NCBI GenBank assembly: GCA_031281485.1
Contig: JAITFI010000027.1
Coordinates: 1-61,775, forward strand
DNA length: 61,775 bases
Reading direction: 5' to 3'
Source: Chitinispirillales bacterium
GTDB taxonomy: Bacteria > Fibrobacterota > Chitinivibrionia > Chitinivibrionales > Chitinispirillaceae
Of the stretch, positions 1 to 5,865 are shown piece by piece (positions within the stretch are counted from its first letter, which is position 1; every line of letters begins with the position of its first letter). Below the pieces are notes generated by a model. It saw only the letters and a list, made by a program, of their open reading frames with translations. It did no database searches and was not told the origin of the DNA. A program made the translations under genes and the position numbers.

Positions 1-133
1 TAAACCCCGCATAGATAAAATCAAAGGCTTTTTTCTTTTGACGTTGACGTTTCGGTGAGGGGTTTAGCCCCGAACCGCCTATGAAAGGGCGCGATTTATC
101 GCGCCCTTTCGTCTAAAAAAGAATTTGATTTTA
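1..133. repeat. Modular hairpin repeat element, copy A (cut by window start)
   Basis: This is one of four related intergenic elements; the others lie near 11028-11346, 12320-12500 and 43003-43137. It begins inside a GCGGGG-type stem, carries a GGGG/CCCC stem (57-72), then the constant word CCTATGAA (78-85), a perfect 12-bp stem-loop (arms 83-94 and 99-110), and the constant tail TTCGTCTAAAAAAG (108-121). Remnants of a TTTTGACGTTGACG hexamer pattern sit at 37-50. The element overlaps the 3' end of the galactanase gene. Its left end lies outside the window. Confidence 0.8.
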
Positions 134-1445
134 TAGATAACATATATACCCCAGATTTCAAAGGTAAATTTAACATTCGCGCCGGATCATACAGCCCAGC
201 CTTATCTACCCGTATTTTTCCCAGCATACGCCCGTTTATGCTATAAACGGTTATCACTCCCGGAACATTGGAATTATATGCGACAGTGCCGCCGTGAATT
301 AGGCTGAAATTTCGCGTTGATATACGATCTCTGCTATTGATATTGATAACACCTGTAGTATTCCCCTCCCCATCCTCAATCCCGTAAGCCTCCGCCATAA
401 TCGGATAGAGCGCGATCCTAGAGTTCGTCTCCCGCCGATTATTTTTCCAGTCGAACAGCGGCAGCGAGTTGTCCCCGCTGAACTCCTGCGGTTCCCAGAC
501 GAAAGTACCTAACCGTTTGTTCGCCGGCAGCGCGAAGACCACGTCGTTGACCTCGCGGTGCTTGTCGGCGTACTCGGCCACGGCCACCTTGTAGTTGTGG
601 TTGTTGGCTATGGCGGTCAGAGAGCGTCTCAGCGAATCGACGTTGCCGTGCCATTTCGGGTAGTATGACAGGCCGATCACGTCTATCTTGTTTGCCGCGT
701 TCGCCTCCGCGTTGTTCAGGTTCGTTTTCAGGGTCTGCACCCAGCCGTTCGGGTTGCGCTCGTTGATGGTGTGCATCATTATTTTGATGTTCGGGTCAAC
801 GTCTTTTACCCCGTTTATACCGGCGTTGACCAGCTTGGCGAAATCGGCGCCGTTGTTTCTGCCGTCGGGGTGTATCATACCGCCCACGACCTCGTTGCCC
901 ACCTGCACCATGTCCGGCAGCGCCCCGGCCGCCTTGAAGGCCAGCAGGCTCTCCTTAGTGTACGAGCGCACCCTTTCGGTCAGCTGGCTGAAATTGAGGC
1001 CCCGCCAAGAGACCGGCTTGTACTGCTTGCCGGGATCCGCCCACGTGTCGCTGTAGTGGAAGTCTAAGAGGAGCCCCATACCGGCGGCCTTGACCCTCTT
1101 GGCCATCTTCACGGTGGAGTCCAGCCCGCAGTATCCGGCGGCGGAGTAGGGCGACGCGCTCCACCCGTCCGAGTTCGGGGTGTCCTCCGGCACCCTCGCG
1201 GTCGGGTCTACGAAGAGGCGCAGCCGTATATAGTTGAATTTGTGCTCTTTCAGGATATCGAACATGTCCATAACACGCCCGTTGTGGGCGTACTTCACCC
1301 TTTCGCCCTCACGCTGCTGAACCCAAGAGATGTCGGCCCCCAAAACATAGGACGGCTCGACAGCCGCCGATATGGCCGTGGTTAACGCCGCAAGCGTCAA
1401 CAGCAACGACAAGGCGAACAGACGACGAGGAGCAGCGGCAGCCAT
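96..1445 (-). CDS. Arabinogalactan endo-beta-1,4-galactanase, GH53, with C-terminal sorting-like domain
   Basis: This is a secreted glycoside hydrolase expected to cut beta-1,4-galactan side chains of pectin. Residues 1-28 form a signal peptide ending in A-I-S-A-A. The catalytic barrel starts at Y-V-L-G-A-D-I-S-W and carries the acid/base glutamate in V-G-N-E (E185) and the likely nucleophile in V-A-V-A-E-Y (E291). The family-typical D-F-H-Y-S-D-T-W-A-D-P lies near residue 129. After about residue 355 a beta-rich tail with V-Y-S-I-N-G-R and L-P-L-K-S-G-V-Y-M-L-S-I resembles Por/T9SS-type C-terminal sorting domains; that reading is an inference. The last residues (about S-F-L-D-E-R-A-R) and the stop are encoded inside hairpin repeat A, so the C-terminus may have been altered by the element. 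A truncated copy of its 5' end lies at 2578-2815. The family call is firm. Confidence 0.93.
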   Translation of the reverse strand: MAAAAPRRLFALSLLLTLAALTTAISAAVEPSYVLGADISWVQQREGERVKYAHNGRVMDMFDILKEHKFNYIRLRLFVDPTARVPEDTPNSDGWSASPYSAAGYCGLDSTVKMAKRVKAAGMGLLLDFHYSDTWADPGKQYKPVSWRGLNFSQLTERVRSYTKESLLAFKAAGALPDMVQVGNEVVGGMIHPDGRNNGADFAKLVNAGINGVKDVDPNIKIMMHTINERNPNGWVQTLKTNLNNAEANAANKIDVIGLSYYPKWHGNVDSLRRSLTAIANNHNYKVAVAEYADKHREVNDVVFALPANKRLGTFVWEPQEFSGDNSLPLFDWKNNRRETNSRIALYPIMAEAYGIEDGEGNTTGVININSRDRISTRNFSLIHGGTVAYNSNVPGVITVYSINGRMLGKIRVDKAGLYDPARMLNLPLKSGVYMLSIKSNSFLDERAR

Positions 1446-1586
1446 AACTTATCCATCCTTTCCGCGAGGCGGTGGGTTGGTTCGGGATTAATATATACAT
1501 TATATATATAATAACATACAATATTGTTTCCGGAAATGCGCTATCTTTTTTGAACAAAATAATAGGGGCCGCGGGTAATGAGTGGG

Positions 1587-1949
1587 CTAGACCAACACCA
1601 ATGCCGCCCGATTTATGACCCTTTTCACGTCTATTAGCCATTTGAGTGTAATATCGTTTACATCAATGAATCCGTCGCGATTGTCGTCGGATATTGTGAA
1701 ATAAAAATACAAGTTGTAGCAAAACCCGTTATTAGTATAAACGCCCACCATCTGTTTACAACCGAAGTACGCCCTATTTGCGCATCCTACATTGTTTCCG
1801 GCGCATTTAATTTGCGCTCCTATAGGGAACTCGCCCGGAATGGGACACTTTAACCGGTCAATCTCCGGCTGTTTGATGTGGAACCCCGAATCCGGCTTCA
1901 TACTTACCAAAGCGTTTTTTACCGAGCTTGCCGTATATCCTGCCATCAT
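1587..1949 (-). CDS. Hypothetical protein, cysteine-containing, EF-hand-like loop
   Basis: A 120-residue protein of unrecognised function. It begins ATGATGG, and the first ATG overlaps the TGA of the upstream gene, so translational coupling is likely. Five cysteines fall in its middle (K-C-P-I, K-C-A-G, G-C-A-N, G-C-K-Q, F-C-Y-N). An acidic loop S-D-D-N-R-D-G-F-I-D (about residue 88) resembles a calcium-binding EF-hand or dockerin loop, but there is only one and no dockerin pair. No signal peptide or membrane segment is visible. Its role is presumably shared with the upstream coupled gene. Confidence 0.5.
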   Translation of the reverse strand: MMAGYTASSVKNALVSMKPDSGFHIKQPEIDRLKCPIPGEFPIGAQIKCAGNNVGCANRAYFGCKQMVGVYTNNGFCYNLYFYFTISDDNRDGFIDVNDITLKWLIDVKRVINRAALVLV

Positions 1950-2512
1950 GCCGCCGCGATACCGTCTTTCTCGACCTTTTTGTATTGAACGACGAGACGC
2001 TCTTTGATTCCGTCAAGTATGCGCCAATTCCGGCTGTCGATACCGTCCACAACGTCGCCGATAGTATCTTCCATCTCGCCCACTCTCGTTTCCAAAGATT
2101 TGATTTTTTCAACCAATTCAGTATAGTGGTCGGGTTCGCCCATTTCCGCGAAGTGATACTGCAGGGCGTGGTATTTGTCCCATAAGGGGCCGTTTACGAC
2201 GTTGGATTTAGACAATTCGTATAGGCGATACCAAAATTCGCTATGGGGTTCCGTGTTCTTAAAGTTCCGGAGCAAAAAATCCCAAATATGGCCGACCATG
2301 TCGTTCACGGCGCCTTCCCGGTCGACGCCGTACCCGTCCAGCAGAAGATGGATGCACGTAGCGACATACTCTTGCTCATCGCCCTTTTGGACAATAAACG
2401 AGAGCAAAGGGATTTCGGCATTGAACCCTATTTGCGGTATTTTTGGAATTTTGACCCGCCCGAAGCCTATTACATGGCCTCGCTCGGTCGTTAATTCGTC
2501 TAACAGATTCAT
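1946..2512 (-). CDS. Hypothetical protein with C-terminal coiled coil
   Basis: A 188-residue soluble protein from the ATG at 2512, which has AAAGG about 8 nt upstream; an in-frame GTG nine bases earlier lies too close to that site. Residues 10-110 are mixed, with several tryptophans and aromatics (H-I-W-D-F-L-L, E-F-W-Y-R-L-Y). From about residue 125 a heptad-like stretch (L-V-E-K-I-K-S-L-E-T-R-V-G-E-M-E-D) suggests a coiled coil. Its stop overlaps the start of the next gene. I do not recognise the family. The gene follows the truncated galactanase copy by about 65 bp and may be transcribed from that copy's promoter region. Confidence 0.55.
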   Translation of the reverse strand: MNLLDELTTERGHVIGFGRVKIPKIPQIGFNAEIPLLSFIVQKGDEQEYVATCIHLLLDGYGVDREGAVNDMVGHIWDFLLRNFKNTEPHSEFWYRLYELSKSNVVNGPLWDKYHALQYHFAEMGEPDHYTELVEKIKSLETRVGEMEDTIGDVVDGIDSRNWRILDGIKERLVVQYKKVEKDGIAAA

Positions 2513-2577
2513 TTTGGACACCTTTCAAGAGTTTTTTCAGCCGCTGCGGGTGACGGCCGCAACGGGAGGGCCTACAC

Positions 2578-2733
2578 CTACAATATACTATTGTCTCCGT
2601 CGAAAGTCAAATTCTTTCCGGCCCCCCCCAAAACGTAAGATGGCTCGACAGCCGCCGATATGGCCGTGGTCAGCGTTACAAGCGTCAGCAGCAACGACAA
2701 GGCGAACAGACGACGGGGAGCAGCGGCAGCCAT
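2578..2733 (-). pseudogene. Truncated duplicate of the GH53 signal-peptide region
   Basis: The reading frame starts with the same signal peptide as the galactanase (M-A-A-A-A-P-R-R-L-F-A-L-S-L-L-L-T-L) and keeps identity through V-E-P-S-Y-V-L-G. It then diverges at a G-rich run and stops after 51 codons. The matching DNA also covers the upstream region (to about 2815). It is best read as a partial gene duplication whose catalytic part was lost. It could still make a short secreted peptide, but nothing suggests a function. Confidence 0.8.
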
Positions 2734-2815
2734 AACTTATCCATCCTTTCCGCAAGGCGGGTGTATACATTATAATATACGAAATTGTTTCGTGAGATGC
2801 GCTATCTTTGTCAAA
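2627..2815. repeat. Imperfect direct repeat of 1341-1547 (galactanase promoter and 5' coding region)
   Basis: The words GCTCGACAGCCGCCGATATG, CATAACTTATCCATCCTTTC and ATGCGCTATCTTT occur in the same order at about 1352-1552 and 2643-2812. Small differences and one deletion near 2763 separate them. The duplication brackets the coupled hypothetical gene pair at 1587-2512. Confidence 0.8.
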
Positions 2816-2824
2816 ATCGTTAAC

Positions 2825-3319
2825 TCAGTCGTTTATTATTACTGTTGACGTCGGTCCATTCCAAATGATATTCCATCTGGATAAGATATCTCGACCAATT
2901 AATATCGCAAAATTATCCGGATTCACGTGATTTCCATCCGCGCCGTCATACATTAAACGGCATGAACTTATAGGTAACATTTTCACGGATTTTAAACTGC
3001 TCTCCGGAAAATCCAGATCAACAACGAAGCTTGGCATCTCGTGCGGCCCGCCGGCAGTCAAAAATTGAGATACCCCCGTTGGTTTCAGCCCCAATTGCAA
3101 GGCGAGGTCAATATCTATTGATGTTACACTCGCACCAGTGTCTAAATGCGCCGATACCACCACAGGGTAAGTCGCTTTATCCGACGACAAATCAACACCG
3201 TGCGGAGAAATCACAACAGGCATATTCAGTCCGTGCGACGCTAACTGCCTGTGGTTAATCTCAACCCTGATCTGAATATCGGGCGGAGGGATAAAGCCCG
3301 GACTAAAAAATGAACCCAT
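2825..3319 (-). CDS. Retropepsin-like aspartic protease (clan AA)
   Basis: A small single-domain, retroviral-type aspartic protease of 164 residues. The flap-side motif A-H-L-D-T-G-A-S (about residue 79) holds the catalytic aspartate, and the family's downstream signature I-L-I-G-R-D-I-L-S-R-W is near residue 140. The N-terminus (M-G-S-F-F-S-P) looks like the usual bacterial members, which lack a signal peptide; such proteins act as dimers because each chain provides one D-T-G. The start has GGGAGG about 11 nt upstream. It sits 15 bp downstream of a small partner gene, a pairing I recall from other bacterial genomes. Substrate unknown. Confidence 0.85.
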   Translation of the reverse strand: MGSFFSPGFIPPPDIQIRVEINHRQLASHGLNMPVVISPHGVDLSSDKATYPVVVSAHLDTGASVTSIDIDLALQLGLKPTGVSQFLTAGGPHEMPSFVVDLDFPESSLKSVKMLPISSCRLMYDGADGNHVNPDNFAILIGRDILSRWNIIWNGPTSTVIIND

Positions 3320-3334
3320 TTCTTGTATACCTCC

Positions 3335-3601
3335 CTACATCTTAGCTGGCGAAAGAAAGCTAACAAAGTCTTTATCGGAGATGATTTGTTGAATAATATA
3401 ACTACCCTGCGGATACTTGCAGGTAGCCTCAATATATGCGGCGTCGAAAGTATCAAATATACCGTCAAGGGCGTTATTGCGTATAATAGCGTACTTGTAC
3501 TTGTACAGATGATTATTCCGCCATTCTTCCAAGTGCTTCCGGAAAAAGGCTATTGCTTGATTCTGCTCGTCCGTGAAGTAATCTTTTATACTGCTTTCCA
3601 T
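3335..3601 (-). CDS. Small partner of the retropepsin-like protease
   Basis: An 88-residue protein upstream of, and presumably co-transcribed with, the protease. The segment K-Y-A-I-I-R-N-N...G-I-F-D-T-F-D-A-A-Y...G-S-Y-I-I-Q-Q-I resembles short bacterial proteins (DUF5678-like) with a 'V-V-G-x-F-D-T-x-E-E-A' and 'P-F-L-I' pattern that are often found next to retropepsin homologues. This likeness is from memory and not verified. No signal peptide. It may be a regulator or substrate of the protease, which is inference. Confidence 0.65.
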   Translation of the reverse strand: MESSIKDYFTDEQNQAIAFFRKHLEEWRNNHLYKYKYAIIRNNALDGIFDTFDAAYIEATCKYPQGSYIIQQIISDKDFVSFLSPAKM

Positions 3602-3983
3602 AACAACCCCCGTCCTGAAATGTATACGGGAAAGCTCAAAGGTATATTAGAAGATGCACAAAAAACAAAATAATAGAGTCCGTGGGTATGTTAGAAGAGG
3701 CACGAGAACATTCCTCCTACGCACTTCCCCATCACGGGCTCACATAATTAATAATAAAATAATTAATTATGCCGAAAAAGTCAATAGTAGGGACAAAAAA
3801 TTTCTGTAGTTAGCGGTGACCCTAGTTACAGCTACGAATATCTAGTTGTCCCCCAAAACCCGCCAACCGCCCCCCGAAGCCCCCAAACCGCCCAAAATCG
3901 CCCCAAACGTCCCCAAACCGCCCCAAATCGCCCAAAACCCCGGCCCCCCCCAAAAAAATTTTCACTTTTTCACAAAAAAATCC
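3602..3983. other. Intergenic region with strand-asymmetric CCCCAAA tract
   Basis: No convincing gene is present. From about 3847 to 3956 the plus strand is almost only C and A, with runs of 2-8 C (CCCCAAA, CCGCCCAAAATCG and similar), so the minus strand has many G-runs and could form G-quadruplexes. Open frames here are artefacts of composition. An imperfect palindrome (CTGTAGTTAG ... CTAGTTACAG) lies at about 3804-3831. Confidence 0.6.
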
Positions 3984-4012
3984 TTGCATTACCCTGAAAT
4001 TAGTGGTAAAAT
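3984..4012 (+). promoter_or_regulatory. Sigma70-type promoter of the pilin gene
   Basis: TTGCAT (3984-3989), a 17-bp spacer and TAAAAT (4007-4012) give a good housekeeping promoter just after the C-rich tract. Transcription would start near 4019, about 280 nt upstream of the pilin start codon. Confidence 0.6.
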
Positions 4013-4018
4013 ACAATT

Positions 4019-4290
4019 GGTAGGGGTAAAACGGCCCAAAATGGCCCAAAAACCCCATCAAACGCGGCAACCCCAACGTTCGGATTCGCGAGCCGAATGA
4101 CCGGGAAGCCAACCGGCAAGACGTACAGGCGGTAGCGAGACCGCCCGAAACGCCGCCGGCGCAAGGTACGGGAGACACCCAAGCCGTAGCAAGAAGACGG
4201 CCGGGGACGAAACCCTATACCAAGCGGCTCTTTGAATTGGCAGTTTCTTCTTTAATTCACTTCTTTACTAACATTAAAACCTTAAAAGGG
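4019..4290 (+). promoter_or_regulatory. Long, probably structured 5' leader of the pilin mRNA
   Basis: About 270 nt lie between the predicted start of transcription and the pilin ribosome site. Short stems are visible by eye: TTCGG...CCGAA (4079-4097), CCGG...CCGG (about 4101-4114) and GGCGGT...ACCGCC (about 4128-4145). No known riboswitch or ncRNA core was recognised. It could stabilise or regulate an abundant mRNA. Confidence 0.4.
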
Positions 4291-4299
4291 AGGTTTGTG

Positions 4300-4725
4300 A
4301 TGTCACGTTTCTTAAAAAAGCAGGGTTTCACTCTTATCGAGTTGATGGTCGTTATCGTGATCATCGGCGTGCTGGCGTCATTGGCGATTCCGAGGTTTAC
4401 GGACGCGTCAGTGAAGGCTAAGGTGGCGGAGGCTCCGCGGGTGCTGGCGTCTTATGAGTCGGCGCAGTTGGCGGCTATTGCTGAGGGGGGGCTTTCGGGG
4501 TTGGATGGTCTGATTTTTGAAAGTCCAACGAGCAAGTGGTGGGCGTACTCTGGGGCTACGAACGTGGCGGTTGGTGCTGCATCGGCTAGTTATGGTGCGG
4601 TAGCTGGCGCGGGAATAGGTGGAACTGCGGCCGGTAAATATTTGATGGTTTATGTGGGGTCAACCGGAACGGTAACTCATACCGGAGATCTTCCTGTTAA
4701 GTATGCTAAGAATTTCTACCCCTAA
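4300..4725 (+). CDS. Type IV pilin-like major pilin (prepilin)
   Basis: A 141-residue prepilin with a short basic leader (M-S-R-F-L-K-K-Q-G), prepilin peptidase site G-F, Glu at +5 of the mature protein and a hydrophobic N-terminal helix (L-M-V-V-I-V-I-I-G-V-L-A-S-L-A-I-P-R-F). The C-terminal globular part is small, Gly/Ala-rich and has no cysteine pair, as in other Fibrobacter pilins. GGGAGG six bases upstream fixes the start at 4300. The gene has its own promoter, a long leader and a strong 3' stem-loop, all consistent with high expression. It would be exported to the inner membrane and assembled into a pilus; no assembly genes are in the window. Confidence 0.93.
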   Translation: MSRFLKKQGFTLIELMVVIVIIGVLASLAIPRFTDASVKAKVAEAPRVLASYESAQLAAIAEGGLSGLDGLIFESPTSKWWAYSGATNVAVGAASASYGAVAGAGIGGTAAGKYLMVYVGSTGTVTHTGDLPVKYAKNFYP

Positions 4726-4770
4726 TTGGTGAAGATTATTGTGGATGAAGTGATTAGATTGTATGGTTTC

Positions 4771-4807
4771 GACGCAGGGCAAACGCGAAAGCGTTTGCCC
4801 TAGCGTC
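4771..4807 (+). terminator. Stem-loop at the 3' end of the pilin transcript
   Basis: AGGGCAAACGC, a GAAA tetraloop and the perfect complement form an 11-bp stem, extended by GACGC/GCGTC across one bulged A. The U-tract is weak (CTTTTATG after a further CTAC/GTAG mini-stem), so it may act as an mRNA 3' stabiliser as much as a terminator. Confidence 0.75.
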
Positions 4808-4854
4808 TACTTTTATGTAGAGACAAATTAAGACTTTTGATATAGGAGTTTATT

Positions 4855-5130
4855 ATGAGTGACATGGATTTTAAAGAAGTAATTTTTGGGGTTGCTGAAA
4901 AATCAATTCAGAGACCGTTAGTTTCTGAAGAAAAACAGAGAATAATTACGGCATTTAATACGACGAAACATGGAAATGCGTATGTACGTGCCAAAAATGC
5001 AATAAAAGATGTTTTCGGTGAAGACGTAATGGAACCTATTTTGGTATCAGAGTCTGAAGGTGCAAATAATAATTGGGCAAATATAATCGCTGAATTAAAA
5101 ATTGCGGCAGACAAGTGGGCCAAAAGATGA
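4855..5130 (+). CDS. Hypothetical protein in AT-rich patch
   Basis: A 91-residue protein starting with M-S-D-M-D-F-K-E-V-I-F-G-V and ending K-W-A-K-R, with an AGGAG ribosome site. It is predicted to be mostly helical and soluble, with no signal peptide or membrane segment. I do not recognise it. Its DNA and codon use are far more AT-rich than the flanking pilin, suggesting a horizontally acquired patch together with the next gene, whose original start overlaps its stop codon (ATGA). Confidence 0.6.
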   Translation: MSDMDFKEVIFGVAEKSIQRPLVSEEKQRIITAFNTTKHGNAYVRAKNAIKDVFGEDVMEPILVSESEGANNNWANIIAELKIAADKWAKR

Positions 5131-5198
5131 ATGATTTATTTATTTTTTTTGTAGAAAATGGATTAAGATATTTTTTGAAAAAAAATCGAAAATGGTGA
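5127..5198 (+). other. Probable true 5' end of the following gene, separated by a frameshift at A8
   Basis: An ATG overlapping the previous stop opens a 23-codon frame (M-N-D-L-F-I-F-F-V-E-N-G-L-R-Y-F). It shifts out of phase at an eight-adenine run (5178-5185) and stops at 5198. Removing one A joins it to the next frame as ...Y-F-L-K-K-I-E-N-G-E-N-T-E-V-Y-I-V-V. That gives a normal start and restores a whole transmembrane helix. Confidence 0.55.
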
Positions 5199-5235
5199 AA
5201 ATACAGAAGTATATATTGTAGTTATAGTTTTCATT

Positions 5236-5802
5236 GTGATTATTGGCGGTATAGTTGCTCTTTTGACATGGTTTTTTTCTACGCAAAAAATTAAGAGTGA
5301 ATTAATGAATATAGACGAAGATAGGAAAGCAAAACAAATTGAAAATTATAATAGGTTAAAAGAAGTAAAAAGAAAGTATATGGAAAACCACAAGATTGCA
5401 CAACTCGCAACAACCGAATTGGTGAGTGCTTTTTCAAAAGGTGATGCGGAAAATATTAGGAATAATATCAATGAAATCCGTGAATTAGTATTCAACGATT
5501 TATTATTATCCTTTGAAGAGTATCAAGACATGTATGAAATAATTTATGGACAACAAAAAAATAAGTTTTATAAATTATACAATGACGAATATAAAACCTT
5601 ATTATGCAATATAATAGAGATAGTAAAAATAATTAATAATGAAAATATTCTCATAAAGGCAGGTTTAGAAAAATATAGAATATATTCATACACAATAAAT
5701 AGTATCTACTATTTTATGAAATCGCACTTTTATTTTTTTGATATAGTATATAAAACAAAAAATTACATGATAAAAAAAGAATTATTAAAGGTTGGAAACT
5801 AA
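5236..5802 (+). CDS. Hypothetical membrane-anchored helical protein (5' end probably frameshifted)
   Basis: The open frame from GTG 5236 encodes 188 residues beginning inside a hydrophobic helix (I-I-G-G-I-V-A-L-L-T-W-F-F). It is followed by a charged helical domain with long coiled-coil-like stretches and no recognisable family. The in-frame sequence upstream of the GTG continues the hydrophobic segment back to a stop at 5176, with no good start codon. The real start is therefore probably the ATG at 5127, before the A8 run. The gene is very AT-rich and ends shortly before a likely leaderless promoter for the next gene. Frameshift, phase variation and sequence error cannot be told apart here. 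Confidence 0.5.
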   Translation: MIIGGIVALLTWFFSTQKIKSELMNIDEDRKAKQIENYNRLKEVKRKYMENHKIAQLATTELVSAFSKGDAENIRNNINEIRELVFNDLLLSFEEYQDMYEIIYGQQKNKFYKLYNDEYKTLLCNIIEIVKIINNENILIKAGLEKYRIYSYTINSIYYFMKSHFYFFDIVYKTKNYMIKKELLKVGN

Positions 5803-5865
5803 GAATTCACATCTATTCGAATGCCCAAGAAACACCTTAAGATTAACATTTAGGTATAATGTAAT

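Noticed and set aside
1-133. Insertion sequence
   Set aside because: No transposase frame is linked to this or any of the other three hairpin elements; they could only be non-autonomous.
1587-2512. Toxin-antitoxin pair
   Set aside because: The coupled gene layout fits, but neither protein shows toxin or DNA-binding motifs, and the first gene is large for an antitoxin.
3822-4178. Minus-strand frame across the C-rich tract
   Set aside because: The Gly/Phe/Arg-rich peptide reflects base composition, and the frame runs through the pilin promoter.
4237-4299. Upstream start for the pilin
   Set aside because: The 21 extra residues break the prepilin leader; GGGAGG lies six bases before ATG 4300.
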